Assembly (NCBI GenBank): GCA_033220425.1
Contig: CM065649.1
Location: forward strand, 2,170,001-2,234,000
DNA from: Lepraria neglecta
Lineage: Eukaryota > Ascomycota > Lecanoromycetes > Lecanorales > Stereocaulaceae
Length of the DNA: 64,000 bases
Direction: 5' to 3'
Of this stretch, positions 54,872 to 64,000 are shown in pieces. Each line of letters begins with the position of its first letter. Within the stretch, counting starts at the first letter, position 1. The notes below the pieces were generated by a model, which did no database searches, had not been told where the DNA came from, and saw only the letters and a program-made list of their open reading frames with translations. Both the position numbers and the translations under genes were made by a program.

Positions 54872-57800
54872 TCAACGGCTAGGCTCATTCAATTGCATCA
54901 CTTCCTCCAGCACCATTCGAGAGTCCTCCTGTACATCGGCTCCTATATCTCGCGAGAGTGGCACTCCGATGTCCCGAAGCAAGAAGTGCCTCGCCGTCTC
55001 TTCCTATCATGCGTTCAGTGCGTATACCTTAAAGAGAATGTATCATAGAGCTTACCGCATCCTTCAGATCGTCTTCTTCCTGAGGTGACATGGTTGCGCA
55101 TGCAGCTACAAGGTCTTCGCCCTTTGCACTTAGCTCGACCAGCTCGTTGGCCCTGTCGACAACTGCGCGGTCAACACCATTTAGCGCAGCGCAGCTAGAC
55201 GGCGATTAGCCTTATCAACGAGCAGACAGCAAGGAGTCTTACCAGCTACCATAGCTGGTGGTGCTACGGCCAGGTCGAAAGCTGCGACTTTTGTCAGCTC
55301 GACTTTCGCAGATGTACTTTGCCCATACTTGTACAGATAAGTGATCTGATCCTCAAGATCTTGGGCTTCCCGGTCAAGGCGCACTTCCATGTAACCGAAC
55401 GCTAGAGAGGGTCGAGGTTTCAGAAACCCATTTTCGAAGATCTCGTGGAAATGCGTCGCTCCTAGGACTTTGGGTCTGTCATCTCCCAAGCTAAGGAAGT
55501 GCTCAAAGACTCCACAAGCTAGTCCGGCACCGTCTGCACTCGAAATCAGCTTGACTGGTATGTTGAGAATTGGGGGTAAAAAGCCGCACGATGGAGCTGT
55601 TGAGGACGGTGATGGAGCGGGAAATGGTGCGTTGGAGAGGGAAGCGAGGGATGAAGAGGACGAGGAAGAAGTCGGAGTGGAACTAGACGCAATCGATCCA
55701 GACACGCAAACGGTGGGAACAGGAGCAAAAAATTACGGCAGTGACCCGCAAGGTGACCGAAAACTTACCGCTTGAATCAGTCCCTTTTCCGAACTCATCA
55801 ATGATCACCAAGCTCTTATGAGTTGCCAGGGTCATGGCTAAAGCGACCTGCTGCAAATCTATCATGAAGGCGCTTTGGAATTTCGATACCGTCTCCCTGG
55901 TGGCGATTCTGGTCAGAATCTTGTCAGTCAATCCAATGACCGCTCTTTCTGCTGGAACGAAGCAGCCGACGTGAGCCATGTAGACGATGAGAGCAATCTG
56001 TTTGAGGTAGACGCTTTTTCCAGAGTAGTTGGGACCAGTCATCATCAGCATACTGGGTCCTTCGGAATTCCGCCACCCGGATATTCTCTTAGAAGCATCA
56101 AGGATCTCCTCGTGCTCTTGGGTTGCTGGGTTGGTGCCCGCCCCGCCGAAAATGAAGGTGTCGTTCGGTACATAGGATGAAACTGTGAGCTCTTGTAGTG
56201 GATGCCTAGATGGATTAATATCGGGATCTTTGGTGTAAAGCCGAAGACGAGCATGACATACCGACCGCCTTCGATCTGGATCATGTTCTTTTGCGTGATG
56301 CGAGGCCTGCAGTACTTGTACATCTTAGCCCCTTGTGCGAGAGCAAGTAGGCTGAATCTGTTAGCATTCTGCGGAGAGGCGTTGATTTGCACTCAAACCT
56401 GTCCAGCTCCCCACAAATGTCAGATGCCAGGTTCATCATCGCCTCCCGCTCTAGTACTTGCTGTCCAAGCGCATGGACAATCTCGATCTCCTTGTCTGCC
56501 ACGGAATGTATGGTTAGCGACCCTGGTCAGCTCGTAGTCTAACAAAAGCATACCGCAAATCACTGCCCAAATGTCCCCAAGTGTTTTGTCTAGCTCTTTC
56601 ATTCGAGAGTCCTTATAATACACTATTGTATCTGAAGAAAACATGCGATCCCAGCTCTGCTCTCCTGGGCCGCCTTCATAGTCGCCTCGGCCAGTGCCTG
56701 GGTTGAGGGGTACGGATATCAGAAAGCCGATCTGAGGAAAGAAAATGACGTTGAGGTCGAGGCTGTAGACTGCCGGGATTGTTGCTGCAATATCTTGAGA
56801 GGTTCGATTCAGCAGATCGTCCATGCCATCGTAAGTTCTCTTCATGGCATCCAGTTCGTCATCGACCCCGGGATTGACCACAGTGCGATGTGTCTCGGCA
56901 GATCCAGTGAAATCGATCTGGAATGGTTTCATTAGAGAGAACGGTGTAAGCCCAACGGTGACCAAACTCACTATCTCGCTGATCATCCTACCAACACTTG
57001 CAATCTCGTGGGTATCGAACTCTTCGAAGACCTGATCGAGAGATTAAGCCCCTTTGACGGCTGCAAGCATAGGGTCTGAAGTCACCTTTATAGATATTGC
57101 AAGTCTCTCGGCGCCAATGACCTCCTTCAGGGCATCTTTGATCTGTAAAGTGTGAAAAGCGAACTGGGAACATCAGTAATGTCCAGCTACTGAACGGCGC
57201 ATATGAGGTCGTACCGATCGAAGACTTGACCATATACCGCTCTTAATCCCACCACCTTTGCTCAACCCGCTGCTGATACCCTTCCTCAGATGGATCATGA
57301 CGGTCTTCATGTTCTTGATCTGTCCCAAGTTCTTGACGATGTTTTTCAAAGGACTATCGTTATCGGGTCGAAGAAAGACGCTCGCGGTCTCCAGCCTCTC
57401 ATTGATCACGTCCATGTCCAAGCTTGGGCGCAGGAAGTATGACCGGAGAAGTTGTTTACCTTGGGGCGTTCTTGCAAGGTGGTGGAAGAGACCGTAGACA
57501 GACAATCCCTCCTTTGATCCTGATGGAGCTCTCGTTGGGCCTTGGCTATGAGTATTCGGACTCGACTCTGACTGTAGTATTTGTAGAGATGCCAGCGTGT
57601 CAGCATTAACGAACCTGTAGGCGTGTTAGTCAGGTGCCAATGTGTTTGATTAGAACCTGGAGCGATATACATTATGTCCTTTAGGCTGGACATCTCTATC
57701 GTGGAAATCCGGAACGAGTCTATAACCATCTCTTCACTAGGCAGATATTCCACTGCCTTTCTTCTTCCGATGTATGTCAGCAGCGCACCAGCGCAGCCGA

Positions 57801-58771
57801 CGGTCAAGCGACTTTCCATATCGATCCACGCAGACAGCCTCAGAAGTTTACCCTGTCGACCAGTACACCCCACTTCATTGCCATCTCCATAGTCGTTGAA
57901 AGAGTCGTTCATCCCAGGCGTCACAAACGAGACCTCAGGGCCACCATCAGAGAAGAGGTGGAAGTTGACCAGCTTATTCTTGCCGGCTTCATAGTTGAAC
58001 TCTGGAGACGGTCGATACTCGAGGATAAAAGGCAGACGGAACTGATCGTCTGTTACAGCGTAGTGTGAGCTGGAGGATCTCGCCTATAGAGGGTTGCTCA
58101 CTGTCTCCATTGATGGAATCTCGACTCCTGCCTTCGGGATCAAAGCACTTCTCCACACATTCATCCGCTCGCAATGATAGTATGACGACTGAGGGCCTTA
58201 TATGTAGCTTCACTAAACTCCGTTAGTACACTCAGGGGTGTAGTACTGCTGTGAAAGTGCTCACAAGTATCGATGACTTCCACTCCGCCTCGTTCGACAT
58301 CCGCCATCTGCACACACGTAGGATCAGTCATAGTCCACCTGTTGCAGGCAAGCATTGTTGACTCACCATGTACAATGTCTGCTCTCTAGGTAGATAATAA
58401 GAGCACCCAACAGTACCCCTGTCCCGCATCTCCACAGCCATGATCACTTCATCAAGATTATCGCTCTGCTCTCTTTCCTCTACTTCTGCCTCATTCTCGG
58501 GACGCATACCGTCAGCAGACGGAGCAGTGGACGCGAGACGAGAGTGCCTGTGAGCAGCACGTGGCTGCGAGGATGGGGCTACCGAGCTGAGTCGACTGCC
58601 GGGAGGAAGTAGGCTGACACGCTTTGTTGGATTTTGTTGTGAGGACCTTGCTTGCTGCAAATCGCGAGTTGGCGAGGACTGAGCCACGGAGGATGTATGG
58701 AAGCCATTGCTGTAACTCAAATTTGGCGTAGCAGCAACAGAGCTTTCTCGGCGGCGTTTTGTGGCGATCAT
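54872..58771 (-). CDS. msh5: Meiotic MutS homologue MSH5
   Basis: Msh5 pairs with Msh4 in a clamp that stabilises Holliday-junction intermediates and promotes crossovers in meiosis. I rebuilt fifteen exons with consistent phase: 58367-58771, 58265-58307, 58102-58212, 57671-58049, 57215-57614, 57086-57163, 56972-57031, 56554-56917, 56399-56495, 56262-56351, 55769-56205, 55329-55533, 55243-55281, 55056-55194, 54872-55003; 992 aa. Domains: a disordered Ser-rich N-terminus; the MutS core from about residue 140 (CAGALLTYIGRRKAVEYLP); the clamp (FAFHTLQIKDALKEVIGAER); Walker A GPNYSGKSVYLKQ; IDLQQVALAMTLATHKSLVI; Walker B IIDEFGKGTDSS; GATHFHEIFENGFL; and a last motif NFRPGRSTTSYGS. Start at ATG 58771 because the upstream frame begins with TTG. 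Intron 11 is 235 nt, the longest of the gene. The mismatch-recognition Phe motif is absent, as expected for Msh5. Confidence 0.93.
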
Positions 58772-59070
58772 AGCTCGTTTGCTGAAGTTGGAAAAGGGCA
58801 AGGCACGAGGGTGTCTGGGAGTAAGCGAATGTAGACGTTTAAGCGCCAAGCCATTAAATTCATCCCGAGGGTCTACAACAGGATCACTGACGTGGAAAAA
58901 GAAACTGTAATGGTTTGAAGCCCAAGAAATATACAGTTATGTCAAATTAGAGTGGTGAGTATGTATACAAATGAGTAAAGTTACCTGTACCAGAGGATAT
59001 CCAAATACACTTATGCACACCAGGACTCCACGCTGTAGAGTACACACATTCATGGATACGTGTAAGCTTT

Positions 59071-61452
59071 TCATACACTGGGGACCACTTCCAAGGACTC
59101 CCGAGAATCTTCAACCCGAACTCGAGCAGTTTGGCCCGTCCGGATCTCACCCTTTATGATCCCATCAGCCAGGCCGTTGCTTATTTGCTTTTGTAACAGA
59201 CGATTAAGTGGCCGAGCTCCGTAGCGGGGATCGTAAGACTTGTCTGTCAGCCAGTCCTTCACTTCTTCGTCAACCTTCAATACAATACGCCGATCGTCAA
59301 GCCTAGCTTGTAGTTCTTTTAGGCGGATGTCAACTATATCCCTGAGGGCGGACTTGGAAAGACGCCGGAAAAAGACAAATTCGTCAAGACGGTTAATGAA
59401 CTCTGGGGGGAAATGAGACTGGACGACAGCCATGACTGCCTCTTTCGTGGCCGGAGATATTCCAGACAAGGAGTCATGTTGCACAGAGTCAGTGTTGACC
59501 AGAATATCGGCGCCCAGGTTAGACGTCAAGACGATGAGCGTGTTGCGGAAATCAACCTTGTGGCCTTGTGCATCCGTGAGGAAACCTTCGTCAAGAATTT
59601 GCAAAAGTAGCCCAGAGATATCGCGATGTGCTTTCTCGAACTCATCGAACAATAGGACGGCATAAGGCTTTCTGCGCACAGCTTCGGTTAATTGCCCACT
59701 GTCATCATAGCCCACGTATCCAGCTGGAGCTCCTATCAACCTCGAGACACTGTGCTTTTCCTGGAATTCGCTCATATCAAATCTAATCATCGCAGACTCG
59801 GTTGAGAATAAGAAGCTTGCTAGCTTCTTGGTTAGTTCAGTCTTCCCTACGCCTGTGGGCCCTAGGAAAAAGAATGACGCTATTGGTCGGTTATCTCCCG
59901 ATAGGCCAGCTCTTTGAGATCTGACAGCATTTGCGACGGCAGTAAGGGCGTCGTCCTGGCCCCTTATGGATTGGCGCAGAGTATCCTCCATATGGACAAG
60001 CTTTTCGATCTCGCCGGACATGAGCTTAGTGACTGGTATGCCTGACTGACGCGAGACAACGGCCTCGATGTCGGCCGCAGAGACTGAATCATGGAGAATG
60101 CCAGTAGTCGAGGCCTCAAGTCCCTCTTGCGGCAGTCGGTCTTGGAGTTTAGGAATTGTGGCGTATCTTAGCTTGGAAGCTTTACCGTAGTCTCCATCCC
60201 GTTGAGCTTGTTCGAGCGCGATGCGTGCTGCTTCGAGTTCTGACCTTGCGTTTTTGATAGCCTCTATCTCGGACTTCTCCTTATCCCATATCTCTGTCAG
60301 CCTTGCAGCTTCGTCTTCTCTAGACTGGAGAGACTGTTCCAGTTTTTCCTTGCGCTCAACGCTGGCAACGTCCGTTTCTTTTCGGAGACTCTCCAACTCG
60401 ATCTGAATGGTCATGATCTGTCGATCTAGATCCTGAATGGCGTCGGGCTTGCTCTCTTGCTGGAGCCTTTGAGCGGATGCAGCTTCGTCCACCAAGTCTA
60501 TAGCCTTATCTGGTAGGAATCGTTCGCTCAAATACCTGTTGGACAAATTGGCAGCGGCTACGAGCGCGCTGTCAAGGATACGGACTCCATGATGGACCTC
60601 GTACTTCTCTTTTAGACCTCGAAGAATGCTTACGGTCTCTTGCACCGTTGGCTCACCCACTTGTATAGGCTGGAATCTTCGAGCAAGAGCGGCATCTTTC
60701 TCGATCAGTCGATATTCGTTCAATGTAGTTGCCCCACAGCACTGAAGGTCTCCACGAGATAGAGCAGGTTTCAGTAGATTTCCCGCGTCCATCGACCCTT
60801 CGGCCTTTCCTAGCCCGAGGAGAGAGTGCAGCTCGTCAATGAATAGAATGACTCCACCATGGGCATCCTCCACCTCTTTCAAGACAGCTTTTAGTCGCTC
60901 TTCGAAGTCGCCGCGAAACTTGGCCCCTGAGATCAAAAGACCCAAGTCCAGGGCGATTACTCGCTTTTGCTTGATGCTCTCCGGCACATCGCCACGGACG
61001 ATGCGTTGAGCCAGACCTTCCAGAACGGCGGTTTTCCCTACGCCTGAGCTGCCGACCAGTACCGGGTTATTCTTTGTCCGCCTTGAGAGGATTTGTACGA
61101 GGCGTTGGATATGCGAGTCGCGCCCTATGACAGGGTCCAGCTTTGCCTCCTTTGCTTTCGCTGTCAAGTCCACCCCATATTTTTCTAAGGCAGGTTTATC
61201 TTCCTCCTGTGCCCCGAGGTTCATGCGATGAGTGCCCCCAGGTGGGTGTGGTCGTTCATTGGCATAGAAACGAAGGGTCGTCTGGCGGAACGAGACAGGA
61301 AGTTGTTGTTCAAACACAGGCCGGTAGGTGCTTGGAAGTAGCCTGGGAGTAGGCCTCAGTTCCGTAGCAGAACCAAGCCTGGCTCGAGCAGCTCTAGCGG
61401 TACTCCATGTTTGTAGCAATAGTCGCGATGCTGAAGTCATCCGTGATGCCAT
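59071..61452 (-). CDS. hsp78: Mitochondrial ClpB-type disaggregase Hsp78
   Basis: AAA+ unfoldase of the mitochondrial matrix that rescues aggregated proteins after heat. 793 aa from ATG 61452, no intron (an upstream GTG was not used). Residues 1-60 are basic and Ser/Ala-rich (presequence). The bacterial ClpN domain is missing, as in Hsp78. First AAA module: [16 protein letters not shown] (Walker A, about residue 134), [14 protein letters not shown] (Walker B). A shorter middle coiled coil follows ([20 protein letters not shown]). Second AAA module: [30 protein letters not shown] and [14 protein letters not shown]. It ends with the D2 small domain ([15 protein letters not shown]). Arg fingers and pore loops appear intact. 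Divergent from eEF1B. Confidence 0.96.
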   Translation of the reverse strand: MASRMTSASRLLLQTWSTARAARARLGSATELRPTPRLLPSTYRPVFEQQLPVSFRQTTLRFYANERPHPPGGTHRMNLGAQEEDKPALEKYGVDLTAKAKEAKLDPVIGRDSHIQRLVQILSRRTKNNPVLVGSSGVGKTAVLEGLAQRIVRGDVPESIKQKRVIALDLGLLISGAKFRGDFEERLKAVLKEVEDAHGGVILFIDELHSLLGLGKAEGSMDAGNLLKPALSRGDLQCCGATTLNEYRLIEKDAALARRFQPIQVGEPTVQETVSILRGLKEKYEVHHGVRILDSALVAAANLSNRYLSERFLPDKAIDLVDEAASAQRLQQESKPDAIQDLDRQIMTIQIELESLRKETDVASVERKEKLEQSLQSREDEAARLTEIWDKEKSEIEAIKNARSELEAARIALEQAQRDGDYGKASKLRYATIPKLQDRLPQEGLEASTTGILHDSVSAADIEAVVSRQSGIPVTKLMSGEIEKLVHMEDTLRQSIRGQDDALTAVANAVRSQRAGLSGDNRPIASFFFLGPTGVGKTELTKKLASFLFSTESAMIRFDMSEFQEKHSVSRLIGAPAGYVGYDDSGQLTEAVRRKPYAVLLFDEFEKAHRDISGLLLQILDEGFLTDAQGHKVDFRNTLIVLTSNLGADILVNTDSVQHDSLSGISPATKEAVMAVVQSHFPPEFINRLDEFVFFRRLSKSALRDIVDIRLKELQARLDDRRIVLKVDEEVKDWLTDKSYDPRYGARPLNRLLQKQISNGLADGIIKGEIRTGQTARVRVEDSRESLEVVPSV

Positions 61453-61578
61453 GGTAGATAGAAGGTCAGCTTGGCACACAAAAGCCTGTGTTATCGATGG
61501 TCACGGATAACATTTTGATGCATCCTCCTTTCCATATATTCTAGTAACTCAGAAAAGTTTGGTTGGGATCTAGCCAAA

Positions 61579-61592
61579 GATGTTTCCAGAAC
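61579..61592. promoter_or_regulatory. Heat-shock element candidate in the Hsp78/eEF1B spacer
   Basis: The sequence around 61579-61592 reads GATGTTTCCAGAAC, i.e. a GAnnTTCnnGAA array with the third repeat perfect and the first imperfect. It lies about 127 bp upstream of the Hsp78 start, in the 338-bp divergent gap (61453-61790), which also serves eEF1B. No other element stands out in that gap apart from a pyrimidine-rich run near 61705-61735. Confidence 0.5.
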
Positions 61593-61790
61593 ACCACTAT
61601 GGTCTGATGCCGCGGCGAATCGACCATATTTCGCCGGGTTTTAGCCGGCTAGCGCGCTTCACATGTCGGGCTGCCTCAATTTTTGAGTAGAACAAATCGA
61701 AGCTCGAAAACCTACACTTTTCCTTTGCTACCCTACAACCAATAAAATAGGCATTCATCACCTTACAATTACAACGAGAATCAAGTCGCC

Positions 61791-62909
61791 ATGGGGTTCT
61801 TAGACTTTATCAACGAGAAGGGCCTTCAGAGTATGCTCTAGAGTCCGGTGAACCTAGGCCGGGCTTTCGCTAACATGTGTGTCAGCGCTGGACACTTGGG
61901 TGAGGACTAGGTCGTATATCACTGGGTATGCAACCCCGATAGATCCCAACTGCTACCGCTTCTCTATTACATGATGAGAGCAAATTGGTCCGTGTTGATG
62001 AAGGGATTCAAGACCCCACCGATGTGTACTTCCAACGCGCCTTGAGCGCACCTCTGATCTTCTGCTTTATATTTTCTATTTTTCGCCGTTGTGTATATAT
62101 ATTCAGGGTCAGCTGACTTTCCCACAGCTATGGCCCCTCTCAAGCAGACGTTGCCTGTTACAAGCAATTGAAGTCCGCGCCTGAAGCGGCCAAGTTCCCC
62201 CATGCCTACCGCTGGTACAAGCATATGTCCTCCTATACATCCGAGTTCTCTCTCCTCCCTGGGGATCCCTCGAAAACATACACCACCTATGGCCCAGAGC
62301 AGAGCGAGTTGACGGTAAGGCTTTCGACTCTGTCCGAGAGTCATAGAGACTGACGGTCCACCTAGGTCAACCCTAAAGACGCTCCCAATGCTGCCCCTGC
62401 TGAGGAAGAGGACGAGGATGATCTCTTCGGAAGCGACGACGAGTCCGAAGACGAGGAGGCCAAGAAAGTGAAGGAGGCAAATCTAGCGGCGTACAAGAAG
62501 AAGAAGGAAGGAAAGGTCAAGCCGGCGGCGAAGAGTATTGTCACACTGGATGTCAAACCGTGGGGTACGTTCAACAAACAAAATGGAGGGTTGGACTCTG
62601 GACTAACCTGTCTGGCAACGCAGACGATGAGACCGACATGAAAGAGCTTGAAAAGAATATGCGCGCTATCGAGATGGATGGCCTCACATGGGGAGCTTCC
62701 AAGCTTGTCGCTGTGGGATACGGCATCAGCAAGCTGCAGGTCAACTTGGTCGTTGAGGATGAGAAGGTCTCGATTGATGATTTACAAGGGCAAATCGAAG
62801 GGGATGAGGACCATGTGCAGTCCACTGATGTGGTGAGCAGTTCTGCTCTTATTACCTAAGTACTATGCTAACCGATTTCTTTCAACAGGCTGCTATGCAA
62901 AAGCTCTAG
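61791..62909 (+). CDS. tef5: Translation elongation factor 1-beta (eEF1B alpha subunit)
   Basis: Guanine-nucleotide exchange factor for eEF1A. Exons 61791-61830, 61886-61925, 62128-62314, 62366-62564, 62624-62832, 62889-62909 (the last only 21 nt, encoding AAMQKL and the stop); 231 aa. Layout: a short GST-C-like N-terminus ([18 protein letters not shown]); an acidic linker ([20 protein letters not shown]) with a DLFGSDDE casein-kinase site; then the exchange domain: [56 protein letters not shown] and the C-terminal DVAAMQKL. The penultimate Lys region that touches the eEF1A nucleotide site is present. Intron 2 is 202 nt. Confidence 0.95.
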
Positions 62910-64000
62910 ATCCATTCTGCATCTTTCTAGCAGAGAGAACGGCATTTGAGCGCTTCTACCGGTCCTGAGATGTCCCAAGATAGCTTATAATGCATGTGTC
63001 GGTTGCCACCCAATGATGATGATGTGGATAGCATAAGCATAGACAAATCAGAAATTATAAAATAGATTAGTGCTGTCCCCTTTTCATCGAATTTATAAAC
63101 ATGGTATACGTAGTGTACGGATCTCGCCTCTTGTGACTATGCGCCCGACCCCAACGGGGCCGAGAAGATGCAGTAGGTACAGCCGACATGATGATGCAAG
63201 ATGTAAGCTGACATATTGCCACGTGCGTACTTAAACTGCCACGGACCCGTATTCTGTGTCATGTCTCGCTTTTGACGAAGTTTCATTGTGAATACTTGGA
63301 TGGAGGTATGTTGTGACTTGTAAGTCGATGGTACGCTGCAGTGACCTGGAATTGACCAGCACTCCTCAGGGTTGTGACGGGCATTCTGGAGTAAAGCCAA
63401 GGTCGTGCCATCTCTCCCCGACCTCGTAAATAAGAGGGGGCGAAAGCCGTGCCCAATATCTTGTATCAATCAGGCAGCGGAGTTGCTGGCGAAGACGTCT
63501 TGAGCTTGGACTTGACCTCGTACCGGCTCTCCCAGTCCGTTTCGGATCTTGACCGTCAAACCATGCCGTCTGCAATAATTTGTTGCTCGGATGTTACAGC
63601 CCTTAGTGCGGTACTCTTGAACGCGGGTGGAACACGTAGAGACTGCATGTAGGAGTGAAAATGAGCGGCTTGGTGGATGGCTCTTTTCCAGTCGAACGAG
63701 TAAGGGTATGCGTGGTGTGTCGGTTTTGAAATGGGAAGTCCTGAGAAAGCAGAAGTCCGCAGATTGGAATTCTGGCATAATGTTAGCTGTCTCAACAGCT
63801 ACGGCGGTGTCACTCGCCATCATTGTGACGACTGGGTCCGAGCGCTGCCTCGAGGGAGTCTGCATTCGAGCAGCGCCTTGACGAGGTCTGCATTCGAGCA
63901 CTGCCTTGACGAGGATACCTTTTGGTAGGCTGATCATAAGTGAGAGCGTATGAAGAATAGAGATCCTCAAGTCGACTCAGTGTTGGGATTTAGGTCTGCC
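62910..64000. other. Right end of window, no supported gene
   Basis: 3' flank of eEF1B and then sequence without a recognisable gene. A minus-strand frame at 63470-63970 (166 codons) has no family motif and may be chance, or the edge of a gene beyond the window. Confidence 0.4.
63859..63914. repeat. 28-bp tandem duplication
   Basis: 63859-63886 and 63887-63914 are 28-mers beginning TCTGCATTCGAGCA and ending CTTGACGAGG, differing at two positions. Confidence 0.75.

Noticed and set aside
63470-63970. 166-codon minus-strand frame at the right edge
   Set aside because: Uneven composition, no motif, no splice structure or homologue I can name; left as unsupported.

Overview
This is nuclear DNA of a filamentous ascomycete (Pezizomycotina). 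The evidence is many short GT-AG introns (mostly 48-85 nt), fungal gene families, and transposons whose stop codons mostly fit C-to-T changes at CpA, the signature of repeat-induced point mutation (RIP). Introner-like introns in the NAD synthetase gene would fit a dothideomycete, but that placement is inference. I rebuilt exons by hand from splice consensus and reading phase. All numbers are window coordinates.

Left arm (1-9.4 kb) is a repeat-rich, gene-poor block. A secreted FAD-linked (berberine-bridge-type) oxidase gene is broken by a 1085-bp Fot1/pogo-like element flanked by TA duplications, and carries two in-frame stops of its own. Next come an AT-rich spacer and a Ty3/gypsy chromodomain retrotransposon with a nearly open pol, but no gag and no LTRs that I can see.

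Middle (9.5-32.3 kb): a 1927-residue coiled-coil protein of unknown function; an RtcB-type RNA ligase with all the active-site histidines I checked and an extra N-terminal domain; ARF1; a GPI-anchored Cu-only superoxide dismutase-like protein; a CorA-like transporter; ribosomal protein L10a (uL1); glutamine-dependent NAD synthetase with nine introns, at least five of them related in sequence; and a mitochondrial rhomboid protease.

Right arm (33-64 kb) is dense with housekeeping genes: a PhoD-like phosphatase, a Mob-family kinase activator, Leo1 (Paf1 complex), a seven-helix membrane protein, a Tma17/Adc17-like coiled-coil protein, verprolin, a mitochondrial membrane protein, a CHORD/CS co-chaperone, an F-box/Cys-rich protein, an HpcH/HpaI aldolase, a glutaredoxin-like protein, LSm8, EMC5, the meiotic MutS homologue MSH5 (15 exons), Hsp78 and elongation factor eEF1B. 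Several are divergent pairs with short shared promoters (verprolin/46365 gene, CHORD/F-box, glutaredoxin-like/LSm8, Hsp78/eEF1B). No operon logic applies, and I see no gene cluster for one pathway.

Most interesting: the related introns in the NAD synthetase gene; the fungal RtcB with a doublecortin-like N-terminus; the exact TA insertion whose removal rejoins the oxidase reading frame; and a decayed tandem repeat with coding character just upstream of Leo1. I found no tRNA, rRNA or CRISPR.
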